NCBI GenBank assembly: GCA_025355875.1
Contig: JANXYV010000100.1
Coordinates: 1 to 64,000, forward strand
Length of the DNA: 64,000 nucleotides
Reading direction: 5' to 3'
From: Prolixibacteraceae bacterium
GTDB lineage: Bacteria > Bacteroidota > Bacteroidia > Bacteroidales > Prolixibacteraceae
Below, piece after piece: positions 16,617 to 25,719 of this stretch. Position 1 is the first letter of the stretch, and the number at the start of each line of letters is the position of its first letter. The notes under the pieces were generated by a model. That model had not been told where the DNA came from. It made no database searches and was given only the letters and a program-made list of their open reading frames with translations. Both the position numbers and the translations under genes were made by a program.

Positions 16617-17498
16617 ATGCAACGAATTTCAAGAAGGCATTTTATTCAGACCGGCCTTGTAGGTGCAGTAGCAGTATCTACCGGTTTGACAAACAGGATT
16701 TATGCAAGTTCAGAAAGTTTACCAATTGATCGGGTAAAACTTGGTAAGACTGGATTGATTATTCCTCGTTTGGCTATGGGAACCGGCACCCATGGCGGAA
16801 ACCAGTCGTCGGACATGACCCGGATGGGAGTTGAAAACTGGGTGAAAATTGCCCGGTATGCCCATGAGCGCGGGGTGACTTTTTACGACGCCGCCGATTT
16901 GTACGGTTCGCACCAGAACGTTAAAGAAATTCTGAAGGAAGTCCCTCGGGAAAAGACAACTATTTTGACAAAAATATGGACCCGTTCCGAAAAATGGAAT
17001 CCGGATTCTCCGGTAAAAACAATCGACCGTTTCAGGAAAGAAACCAATTCCGACTATTTTGATATCATGCTTCTGCATTGCATGACGAATGCGAAATGGC
17101 AGGAAGACCGGAAGCCATATATCGAGGCACTTTCTGAGGCAAAACAAAAAGGCATAATCAAAACTGTTGGTGTATCGTGCCACAGTTTTGACGCATTAAA
17201 AATTGCCGTTGAAGATCCTTGGGTCGATGTTATTTTGGCCCGTATCAATCCCGAAGGACTCATCATGGATGCCAGTGCCGACGAAGTAATGGCTGCCCTG
17301 AAGAAAGCCCACGACAATGGAAAGGGCATTGTCGGCATGAAAATATTTGGTGAAGGACAGCTGAACGAAGCACAGCGCGAAAAATCGCTGAGATATTCTA
17401 TTGGAAGCAATGTCGTTGACTGCATGACCATTGGCATGACCACAACTGAACAGATTGACCAGAATGTGAACCTGATCATGAAGATTGTGAAAGGGTAG
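16617..17498 (+). CDS. Aldo/keto reductase, Tat-exported
   Basis: 293 aa. Tat signal SRRHFIQ with a hydrophobic stretch to about residue 30, then a TIM-barrel AKR with the catalytic set Asp and Tyr (FYDAADLYG), Lys (ILTKIW) and His (MLLHC). Exported AKRs are unusual, as NADP(H) must travel with the folded protein. Lies near several other Tat-borne oxidoreductases. Monocistronic, followed by a palindromic repeat. Confidence 0.85.
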   Translation: MQRISRRHFIQTGLVGAVAVSTGLTNRIYASSESLPIDRVKLGKTGLIIPRLAMGTGTHGGNQSSDMTRMGVENWVKIARYAHERGVTFYDAADLYGSHQNVKEILKEVPREKTTILTKIWTRSEKWNPDSPVKTIDRFRKETNSDYFDIMLLHCMTNAKWQEDRKPYIEALSEAKQKGIIKTVGVSCHSFDALKIAVEDPWVDVILARINPEGLIMDASADEVMAALKKAHDNGKGIVGMKIFGEGQLNEAQREKSLRYSIGSNVVDCMTIGMTTTEQIDQNVNLIMKIVKG

Positions 17499-17507
17499 AA
17501 GAGAAGG

Positions 17508-17607
17508 TCGTCATTGGTCATCATTAGTTGTCATTTATTTCATGTCATTGGTAATAAAAGGCTTATCTGTGACTGACAATTGAATGACCATGAATGACTC
17601 AATGACT
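17508..17607. repeat. TCATT/AATGA palindromic repeat, copy 1
   Basis: Left half made of GTCATTGGTCATCATT-like words (17508-17552), right half of ATGACCATGAATGAC-like words (17576-17607), so the whole can fold back. Same family as 42787-42834, 48291-48351 and 55756-55851. Confidence 0.65.
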
Positions 17608-17642
17608 TTTTGTTATACTTGTAATTTGAAATCAACCTAACT

Positions 17643-19283
17643 ATGAACCGGGACAAACTTATCGGAATCTATGCACAATCATTCCGGGAAAACTGGGAAA
17701 GGCCGGCATTTTCCGATTTTCAGGGATCAAGTTGCAGTTATGGGGAAGCCGCTCAGCTAATCCGGCAGATCCATAGTTATTTTCGTGAAAGTGGTCTGCG
17801 GAAGGGCGACAAAATTGCTATCCTGGGTCGAAATTCTTCGAACTGGGCTATCTCATTTTTAGCGATTTCGTGCTATGGGGCAGTTACCGTCCCAATATTG
17901 CCCGATTTTAATACGGAAGATATCACGCATATTCTGAACCATTCCGAATCGGTCTTTCTTTTTGCTGCCGAAACTTTGTTTGAAAAACTGGATACGGAAA
18001 AAATCCCGGGAATCACTGGCGTGATAAGTCTAGCCGACTTTTCAGCAATAACTTTTCAGGTTCAGGAAGAAAAGGAAAAATGGGAAAAGTGTTTTTCTAT
18101 CGGGCACGCCGGAGAATCAAATCCAGAGAATTTTGTTTTGAACGAATATGGGGATGAAGACCTGTCCATTATTTCATACACCAGCGGAACTTCCGGTTTC
18201 ACAAAAGGGGTCATGATTCCTGCCCGAAGTTTGTTATCGAATATTGTGTATGCACAGGATCACATGCCACTGAAACCGGGTGACACAATTGTCTCATTTC
18301 TTCCGATGGCTCATGTTTTCGGATTGTTGTTCGAATTCCTTTTCCCTGTTTCGGTTGGATGCCACGTCACTTTTCTCTCAAAAGCTCCCACCCCGCAACT
18401 TATTGTAAAAGCATTTCAGGAAGTCAAGCCAAGATTAATTCTCTCTGTTCCACTGGTGATTGAGAAAATATATCAGAAGCGTATTCTGCCTGCTCTTCAA
18501 AAACCTCTGATCAGATTTTTGCTGAAAGTTCCTGGAATTCAATTGCTTATTCACAAAAAAGTGCTTGCCAGTCTGATTGAAACTTTTGGAGGCAATTTTC
18601 ATGAAATTGTGATCGGCGGGGCCCCGCTCAACCATGAAGTGGAGGCTTTCTTCCGGAAAATCAAGTTTCGGTTTACCATTGGCTACGGAATGACCGAATG
18701 CGGGCCGTTGATTTCATATAAAACATGGAATGCTTTTCGTCCTTCATCGGCCGGGGAATTGGTCGACCGGATGCAGGTTCGAATTGATTCGAACGATCCA
18801 TATCATGAAGTTGGTGAGATTCTGGTGAAAGGCACAAATGTTATGATGGGTTATTATAAAAATGAAAAAGCCACAGCCGAAGCCATTGATGATGAAGGTT
18901 GGCTGCATACCGGCGATCTTGGAATTATTGATTCCGACAATTTTATATACATTCGTGGGCGCTGCAAAAATATGCTTCTTGGAGCCTCAGGGCAAAATAT
19001 CTATCCTGAAGAAATGGAAGCCAAATTGAGTAATTACCCATTTGTGCTTGAATGTGTTGTCACTGTGCGTGATGGGAAATTTGTGGCTTTGGTTTATCCC
19101 GATCCTGAAAGAATGGCAACTGAAAAACCAGATTCGAAGAAGTTAGAGGATATCATGACCGAGAATTGCCGGTTAGTAAATAAAGAGTTGCCCAGATATT
19201 CACAGATCAGTTCGATTATCCTGGTTGATCAGGAGTTCGAAAAAACTCCCAAGCGAAATATTAAAAGGTATTTGTACACCTAA
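17643..19283 (+). CDS. AMP-forming acyl-CoA synthetase (FadD-like)
   Basis: 546 aa. ANL-family motifs in order: P-loop SYTSGTSGFTKGV near 178, GYGMTECGP near 350, GWLHTGDLG near 420, and a C-terminal KTPKRNIKR segment with the lysine expected for adenylation. Activates a carboxylic acid, probably a long-chain fatty acid, to its CoA thioester. Followed by a strong terminator; apparently transcribed alone. Confidence 0.9.
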   Translation: MNRDKLIGIYAQSFRENWERPAFSDFQGSSCSYGEAAQLIRQIHSYFRESGLRKGDKIAILGRNSSNWAISFLAISCYGAVTVPILPDFNTEDITHILNHSESVFLFAAETLFEKLDTEKIPGITGVISLADFSAITFQVQEEKEKWEKCFSIGHAGESNPENFVLNEYGDEDLSIISYTSGTSGFTKGVMIPARSLLSNIVYAQDHMPLKPGDTIVSFLPMAHVFGLLFEFLFPVSVGCHVTFLSKAPTPQLIVKAFQEVKPRLILSVPLVIEKIYQKRILPALQKPLIRFLLKVPGIQLLIHKKVLASLIETFGGNFHEIVIGGAPLNHEVEAFFRKIKFRFTIGYGMTECGPLISYKTWNAFRPSSAGELVDRMQVRIDSNDPYHEVGEILVKGTNVMMGYYKNEKATAEAIDDEGWLHTGDLGIIDSDNFIYIRGRCKNMLLGASGQNIYPEEMEAKLSNYPFVLECVVTVRDGKFVALVYPDPERMATEKPDSKKLEDIMTENCRLVNKELPRYSQISSIILVDQEFEKTPKRNIKRYLYT

Positions 19284-19302
19284 GCATTCATCATGAATCA
19301 AT

Positions 19303-19336
19303 AAAAAATAGCCAGACGAAACGACTGGCTATTTTT
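19303..19336 (+). terminator. Terminator after acyl-CoA synthetase
   Basis: 12-bp stem AAAAATAGCCAG/CTGGCTATTTTT, 9-nt loop, with A- and T-tracts forming the stem base, 20 nt after the stop codon. Confidence 0.75.
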
Positions 19337-19494
19337 CTTGTTATAGAATTTGGTGGATGAAAGAAGTATTCTACAGTTAATCTTCATTTTTTAGATTTTG
19401 TAACCCTCATTCTTTAACTTTTTTTTGAAATGATCAATATTTTACATGAAACTATCCGTTTAGCAAATGAACTGACTGAATTTTATAACGATAT

Positions 19495-20154
19495 TCAGAG
19501 CCACTTCTCCAGGGCTGCATTTAAAAACCGGGTAACCGGGTATAATTCTTTCATGGAAGAAACAATTTTTTCGAGGTACAAATCACCGGTTACAACCGAA
19601 TCGTCGATCTTCGAGGTAAATGCAAACGATTTGTATTTTAGTAAATCAATCTCCGGAAAATCCTTTGGAAATCCTTTTGGGGCAGTTTTCAACCGGTCAT
19701 CATACATATCAGGATAGGTTTTCATGAACGAATTCTGGTTAATCAGACCTCTGAATTCTTCCGGATGATCAAATATCTCGGTCCGGAAAGCTTTCAAGGC
19801 ATCGGCTGGCGGGCAATACGAACCTCCGCCGACAAAGGATGATCCTGGTTCGATGTGGATATAATACCCGGCGCTGATGCTTTTACGACCGCCTTTGGCA
19901 ATAAAACTTCCCATGTTGGTTTTATATGGCGTTTTGTCGGCGCCAAAACGAACATCCCGGAAGATTCGGAACACACAATCCTTTGGGTTCTGCAACCCAA
20001 TTTCAGGATCAAATTTGTTGATCTCGTGAATCACCAGTTCTGTCAGAAATAAGACTTTTTTCCGGTTTGCTTCATACCGGTCGCGGTTTTGGTCAAACCA
20101 TTCCTTGTTATTGTTTTCTTTCAGTTCTGAAAGAAATTGGAGTACTTCCTGCAT
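19495..20154 (-). CDS. DUF2461 family protein
   Basis: 219 aa. Begins LQFLSELKENNNKEWFDQNR and holds RIFRDVRFGADKTPYKTN and GYYIHIEP, the conserved signature of DUF2461 (TIGR02453). No enzymatic role is established. Soluble, no signal. Divergent from ispD with a 44-bp gap. Confidence 0.88.
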   Translation of the reverse strand: MQEVLQFLSELKENNNKEWFDQNRDRYEANRKKVLFLTELVIHEINKFDPEIGLQNPKDCVFRIFRDVRFGADKTPYKTNMGSFIAKGGRKSISAGYYIHIEPGSSFVGGGSYCPPADALKAFRTEIFDHPEEFRGLINQNSFMKTYPDMYDDRLKTAPKGFPKDFPEIDLLKYKSFAFTSKIDDSVVTGDLYLEKIVSSMKELYPVTRFLNAALEKWL

Positions 20155-20173
20155 ATTCTTTGGATTTGATGTT

Positions 20174-20181
20174 TACTTTTG
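20174..20181 (+). promoter_or_regulatory. -7 box of ispD
   Basis: TACTTTTG, full match to TAnnTTTG, 17 nt before the ATG. No well-spaced TTG -33 element; a TTTG 11 bp upstream is too close. Confidence 0.35.
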
Positions 20182-20198
20182 TTTTGAACATCTAATTT

Positions 20199-20867
20199 AT
20201 GAAAAAGTTTGCAATTCTAGTTGCCGGAGGCTCAGGAAACCGGATGGGAACCGAAATACCGAAACAATTTCTGGAATTGTGTGGAAAACCTTTGCTGATG
20301 CATACTATTCAGGTTTTCTTTGATTACGATTCTGCTTGTGAAATCATTCTGGTACTTCCTGAAGTGCAACAGAAATACTGGAAAGAATTGTGTATGAAAC
20401 ATTCGTTTTTGCCCGAACATAAGATTGCATCGGGTGGTGAAACCCGTTTTCATTCAGTGAAAAATGGACTAAAAATGATTGATGATGAAGGAATCATTTT
20501 CATTCACGATGGAGTCAGACCTTTAGTTAGTCAGGAAACCATCCGGCGATGTTTCGAAATGGCTGAAAAATCAGGCAATGCAATTCCAGTATTGCCGGTG
20601 ACCGAATCGTTGCGAAAACTGGAAGGAAATCAGAATATTACCATAGACCGAAGCCAGTATTTCAGCGTTCAGACTCCGCAAACCTTCAGGTCTGAACAAA
20701 TCCTGAAAGCCTTTGATCAGGACTTCGATCGCGCATTTACCGACGATGCTTCTGTGGTCGAAAAAGCAGGTTTTACCATATTTATGGTTGAGGGAAATCC
20801 TGAAAACATTAAAATTACGACCCCAACCGATTTGATCATTGCTGAATTGTTTCTGAAAAATCAATAG
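20199..20867 (+). CDS. ispD: 2-C-methyl-D-erythritol 4-phosphate cytidylyltransferase
   Basis: 222 aa. Joins CTP and MEP in the non-mevalonate isoprenoid pathway. Nucleotide-binding loop AILVAGGSGNRMG near 4-16, HDGVRPLV near 103, QTPQTFR near 161 and TDDASVVE near 180, all at normal family spacing; usual length. Confidence 0.95.
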   Translation: MKKFAILVAGGSGNRMGTEIPKQFLELCGKPLLMHTIQVFFDYDSACEIILVLPEVQQKYWKELCMKHSFLPEHKIASGGETRFHSVKNGLKMIDDEGIIFIHDGVRPLVSQETIRRCFEMAEKSGNAIPVLPVTESLRKLEGNQNITIDRSQYFSVQTPQTFRSEQILKAFDQDFDRAFTDDASVVEKAGFTIFMVEGNPENIKITTPTDLIIAELFLKNQ

Positions 20868-20970
20868 GTTTGAATCGTTCCGGATTTCAAACCACTTTTT
20901 TTGTTTTAAACTTCCCTTGCTTTTATCCGTTTTACTTTGATTATTTTCACTTTCAATTTTAAGAACAGTT

Positions 20971-22230
20971 ATGGATTTCAAAAATCTTTCGCTATACAGG
21001 CCAAAAATGGAGTACCGGCGTTTTGGTAAAACCAATAAAATGGTAAGCGTCATTACCTTGGGAGGAATGCGCTTTAAACACAGTTGGGAGGAACCCCGGC
21101 ATATCATTCCACAGGATACGCTCGATCAATGTCGCGATACCGTGCAAAAGGCACTTGCTCAGGGAATCAACCTGATTGAAACCGCTTATGGTTATACCAA
21201 AAGCGAACACGCCTACGGAAGGGTTCTGAACGATGAGCTGAGAATCAATCGTGATTCCTATTTTTTAATGACCAAAGGCGCACCGAAAACTGCCAATGAA
21301 ACCCGAAAAATGCTTGAAAGTCAGTTGAAGGCATTGAAAACTGACCATTTGGATTTTTATGGCTGGCATGGGATCAATAACCTTGCCAAGTTTGAAAATG
21401 CCTGCAGAAAGGGTGGTCCGGTGGAAGAGCTTCTGAAAATGAAAGAGGAAGGAATCATCGGGCATGTTGGTTTTAGCACCCATGCGCCACTTGAAGTGAT
21501 CCTGAAAGCTATCGGAACTGACATGTTCGATTTTGTGAATCTTCATTATTACTATTTTTTCCAGCGAAACAAACCGGCCATTGATCTGGCTGAAAAAAAG
21601 GACATGGGCGTTTTCATCATCTCGGCCAACGATAAGGGCGGGCAACTTTCGACCCCGCCTCAAAAACTGATGGATCTGACCGCTCCGCTTCATCCGGTTC
21701 AGTTTAATGCCCGTTTTTGCCTGGGAAATCCTGCCATCCACACGTTGAGTTTTGGACTTCCGGTAACCGTTCAGTTCGACCATTTGGATGGTATTTTTCC
21801 AGCTCCGGCTCCACTTTCACCGGATGATGTAAAAATCCTGCAGCTTATGGACTCTCAGAAACTGCTCGATCCCTACTCCGGATTTGACGGGTATTCGATG
21901 AAGGAAGACCCTTCCGGATTGAATATTCCTGAAATTTTGCGTTTCCGGATGCTTTGGAAATGCTACGACATGAAGAACTTCGGCTTTTACCGATACAATA
22001 TGTTTCAGGAAAAAGGCGACTGGTTTCCCGGCAATTTCCCAACCAGGAAGAATTTGAAGCAAATAGATCTGAGCAATTGTCCGGCAGATATTCCAGTCGT
22101 TGAACTGATACGTGAAACGCACAAGGAATTGTACCGGACAAAGCCAAGGATAGATCGGAAGAGAATTCGTTTTATGGCTAAAAAAGTCTTGGCAAAAATC
22201 GTGTTCAAAATCAAGGCAAAATTTTGGTAG
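20971..22230 (+). CDS. Aldo/keto reductase of the long, ferredoxin-like-tailed type
   Basis: 419 aa. Cytoplasmic AKR barrel (about 14-270) plus a helical C-terminal extension. Catalytic places: Glu-70 where Asp is usual (LIETAYGY), Tyr-75, Lys-102, His-133. Long AKRs of this kind usually end in a 4Fe-4S segment with several cysteines near CPxxI; here only SNCPADIP remains, so no cluster. An in-frame ATG at 21007 (MEYRRFGKTN) is where many relatives begin and may be the true start. Substrate unknown. Confidence 0.75.
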   Translation: MDFKNLSLYRPKMEYRRFGKTNKMVSVITLGGMRFKHSWEEPRHIIPQDTLDQCRDTVQKALAQGINLIETAYGYTKSEHAYGRVLNDELRINRDSYFLMTKGAPKTANETRKMLESQLKALKTDHLDFYGWHGINNLAKFENACRKGGPVEELLKMKEEGIIGHVGFSTHAPLEVILKAIGTDMFDFVNLHYYYFFQRNKPAIDLAEKKDMGVFIISANDKGGQLSTPPQKLMDLTAPLHPVQFNARFCLGNPAIHTLSFGLPVTVQFDHLDGIFPAPAPLSPDDVKILQLMDSQKLLDPYSGFDGYSMKEDPSGLNIPEILRFRMLWKCYDMKNFGFYRYNMFQEKGDWFPGNFPTRKNLKQIDLSNCPADIPVVELIRETHKELYRTKPRIDRKRIRFMAKKVLAKIVFKIKAKFW

Positions 22231-22349
22231 GCGGATTAGAAAATGCAGAATGACATCAAAAACTGAGTTATCAATTTTGCCGCGGTTTTTTCCAGAAATA
22301 AGGCTAATAAATATAACTTTACGAGCGATACTAATTTTACCCGAAAAGC

Positions 22350-24497
22350 ATGAATTTATTGGATACCGGACTTGAAATGGGACTCATCAGATTTGATGAA
22401 GAGAAAAACTTCATCACCTACATGGATCAAAACAAAAAACGCAATTACAACAATCCGGAAGAGAAGGTTCAGGCAGAAACTTTCCTGACACTGGCTCTGA
22501 TCTATGGTTATCCGGTAACCCGGATCAAACAGTTTGTTTCGGTACAAATGGGGTCAGAAACCAAGGGAGCCGATATTGTGGTTTATGCGGATGATGAATG
22601 TGAAGAAACCTACATTTTAGTTGAATGCAAAAAGGAAGACTTAACCGATCAACAATTTAATATCGCAGTAGATCAGGCATATAGCTATGCCATCGCAGAA
22701 GGGGCAAAATACGTTTGGACAACCTCACGCATTAAGAACCAGTATTACGAAGTCCCTGACAAAAAGCCGAAAAGCAGGATTGAAATTCCCGACATTCCTC
22801 AGTTTGGAGTTAAAAAACTGGCTCCCTACAAATATGTGAAGGGCGGCATTTCTCAAACTGACACGGAAACCTATGAATCATTGGAGGAACCTGATCCAAA
22901 TAAAAAACAGAAGTTTTTTGAATTGCAGGTGGTAAGCGAAAGTGAACTAACAAAGATTTTTATTCAATCGCATCAGGCGCTTTGGGGTGGTGGCCAGCGA
23001 AATCCGAGTGTGGCTTTTGATGAATTGGATAAACTGATTTTCTGTAAAATATGGGACGAAAAGCATCCACGACGAAATGGCGAACCTTATGATTTCCAAA
23101 TTTTCAGGGATTAAGAAGCTGAAGATTTATTGGTTCGGATCAAGAAAATATATGCAATTGGAGAAAACGACGCTCCTGAAGTTTTCAAGGATGGGATAAG
23201 CCTTTCAGCGCAGGAAACTTTGACCATCGTAAAATATTTCCAGCGGATAAACCTCAACAAAACTGACCTTGACAGCAAAGGAAAAGCCTTTGAAACTTTT
23301 ATGGGCAGCTATTTCAGGGGCGACTTTGGCCAGTATTTTACACCGCGACCTATCGTAAAATTTATTGTCGAAAGTTTGCCAATCACGCACAAATCAAGGG
23401 TTTTGGATACAAGTTGCGGAAGTGGCGGCTTCCTGTTGTATGCACTCGACAAGGTTCGGGAACAGGCCAATGAGTTTTATCACCCGGTTAAAGAAGAGAA
23501 AGACCATTATACTTATTGGCACGACTTTGCCGAAAAGAATTTATTTGGCATTGAGATTAACGACTAGATTGCCCGGACCGCCAAAATGAATATGATTATT
23601 CATGACGACGGGCACACCAATGTGATCGCCTCTGACGGGCTTTTGAGCGATTCAGAAATGCAGCTTAAAAACAAAGAGTTTCGTTACAATTCTTTCGATT
23701 TTATTATTACCAATCCTCCATTCGGCAGCTCGATCAAGCTAACCGAAAAGGCTTACATGAACCAATATAATTTAGCCTTAAAAGAGGTCGATTGGTTGAA
23801 TACAACGGCAAGTAGCAAAGCCACTTTGGGCGACAGCCAAAGTACCGAAGTACTGTTTTTGGAGCAATGCCATAAGTTTCTGGTAGAGGGCGGTTATCTG
23901 GCTATTGTAATTCCCGATGGAATTCTGACCAACAGCAGTATGCAATATGTGCGGGATAATCTGGAAGAAATGTATCGGATTGTTGCAGTAGTTTCTATGC
24001 CTCAAACGGCTTTTGCAGCAACCGGCGCGGGTGTTAAAAGTTCAGTTTTATTCTTGCGCAAACACAAGCAAAAGCAGACCGAAAAAATAGCCAATCAAAA
24101 AATCAAGCTGAAAGAGGAGATAAAAACCGGCAATGAATACATTTCTACCATCGAAAAGTGGGAGATGGAGAAATCTGAAGCTATAAAACGATTGGAACAA
24201 GCGGCTAAAAAAGCAAATCCAACCGCCGCCAAAAAGGAAATTGCTGAAATCGTGCAGTCAGATAAATCAGAGATTCAGTCCGCTTTTACCGACAAAGTCA
24301 ATTTGCTGAAAGAAGAACTGACCGAAAAGTATTTTATGGCCGAACAAAATGCACTGGACGACTACCCGATTTTTATGGCAATAGCGGAAGACATTGGCTA
24401 CGACGCTACCGGAAGACCTACTGCCAACAATGAATTGACCGAAATCGGGAAAGAATTATCCAGGTTTATCGCGCATATCAACCTGACAGCAAAGTAA
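22350..24497 (+). pseudogene. HsdR_N/N6-adenine methylase fusion, two in-frame stops
   Basis: One reading frame of 716 codons interrupted by TAA at 23112-23114 and TAG at 23565-23567 with no frameshift. Numbering codons from 22350: N-terminal HsdR_N-type nuclease domain with E43, D75 and E92-C-K94 (a PD-(D/E)XK site); N6-methylase with motif I DTSCGSGGF at 353-361 and NPPF at 455-458; a helical C-terminus. Both stops are one C-to-T change from a Gln codon, and the TAG falls in EIND*IARTAKMN where Gln is expected. The pieces could be made separately (TTG at 23130, ATG at 23586), but the first stop parts nuclease from methylase and the second splits motif I from NPPF. Partner of the HsdS gene at 25712. 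Confidence 0.8.
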
Positions 24498-24508
24498 ATT
24501 ATAAAAAC

Positions 24509-24563
24509 CGTTAGTTTACTTTAGTGCCACCAAAGTAAACTAACGAAAAAATTAGTTTACTTT
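24509..24563. promoter_or_regulatory. Triple TTAGTTTACTTT operator before fic
   Basis: Perfect 14-bp inverted repeat (24509-24522 with 24532-24545, 9-bp gap), then a third direct copy at 24552-24563 whose end forms a TACTTTG -7-like box (24558-24564) 16 nt before the ATG at 24580. Placement over the promoter suggests autorepression, perhaps through the winged helix at the C-terminus of the Fic protein (inference). Confidence 0.65.
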
Positions 24564-24579
24564 GCTAACAAAATTGAAT

Positions 24580-25719
24580 ATGATACAGCTTGAAAAATAT
24601 ATCTCCGGCGAAATTAGAAAAGGCATTGGTTATAAATACTTTATGCCCAGTTTTATCAACGATGAATGGATCTGGACTGATCCAAAACTCAATAAATTGA
24701 TCGAAAATGCTTCCTTTGAATTGGGACAATTGAATTCGTTTGCCAAATTGGTGCCCAATGTCGATTTATTTATCCACCTGCACATTACCAAAGAAGCTGT
24801 TGTATCGAGTAAAATTGAAGGAACCCAGACTCATTTTGATGAAGCGTTCCTGCAAAAAGAAAATATAACCCCAGAACGAAAAGACGATTGGCAGGAGGTA
24901 CAGAATTATACTGAAGCTCTAAATACCGCTATTGAGGAATTAAAGTCCTTGCCCATTTCGTCGCGACTGATTTTAATGACACATAAAACCTTGCTGCAAG
25001 GAGTTCGCGGTGAAAAGAAGACTCCCGGGGAATACCGCAGGAGCCAGAACTGGATCGGCGGACAAAGCCTTGCCGATGCGGTTTTCATACCGCCACATCA
25101 CGAGCATTTAAACGAACTGATGGGCGATCTCGAGAATTATATTCACAATGAGAATATCGAGATTCCTGTGCTCATCAAGGCGGCGATCATACACTACCAG
25201 TTCGAAACCATCCACCCATTTTTAGACGGGAATGGACGTATCGGGAGGTTACTTATTCCGCTTTTTCTGATTGAGAAAAATGTTTTAGCAAAACCACTAT
25301 TGTATTTGTCAAGCTATTTCGAGAAAGAAAAAAGCCTTTACTACGATAACCTTACACGGGTAAGGACTCATAACGACATGATTCAGTGGATCAAATACTT
25401 TTTGGTTGGAGTTGCCCAAACTGCCCGGCAGGCTACACAAACCTTGAGCAACATTATTTCACTGAAAGCCGAACACGAGCAGGCTATTCAAACCCAGTTT
25501 GGCAAACGGATAAAAATGGGGCTTTTGCTACATAATTACCTGCCTAAACAGCCTTTGGTAACTGTAAAAGAAGTACAACAAGTATGCAACCTATCAAAAA
25601 AATCGGCTGGCGACCTTATCAATATTTTTGTTGAAAAGAAAATGCTCCAGGAATATACCGGCCAGTCGCGAAACCGGATTTTTGCTTATGAACCTTACTT
25701 AGACCTTTTTAATGACTAA
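24580..25719 (+). CDS. Fic family protein, class II, with C-terminal winged helix
   Basis: 379 aa from the ATG at 24580; an in-frame TTG at 24562 lies inside the operator and is unlikely. N-terminal Fic/DOC domain; inhibitory motif SSKIEG at 76-81; catalytic HPFLDGNGRIGR at 212-223; winged helix about 325-375. A self-inhibited AMP-transferase. Sits between the methylase pseudogene and HsdS, overlapping HsdS by 8 bp, so it travels within the restriction-modification locus, a place often taken by Fic or toxin-like genes. Confidence 0.9.
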   Translation: MIQLEKYISGEIRKGIGYKYFMPSFINDEWIWTDPKLNKLIENASFELGQLNSFAKLVPNVDLFIHLHITKEAVVSSKIEGTQTHFDEAFLQKENITPERKDDWQEVQNYTEALNTAIEELKSLPISSRLILMTHKTLLQGVRGEKKTPGEYRRSQNWIGGQSLADAVFIPPHHEHLNELMGDLENYIHNENIEIPVLIKAAIIHYQFETIHPFLDGNGRIGRLLIPLFLIEKNVLAKPLLYLSSYFEKEKSLYYDNLTRVRTHNDMIQWIKYFLVGVAQTARQATQTLSNIISLKAEHEQAIQTQFGKRIKMGLLLHNYLPKQPLVTVKEVQQVCNLSKKSAGDLINIFVEKKMLQEYTGQSRNRIFAYEPYLDLFND

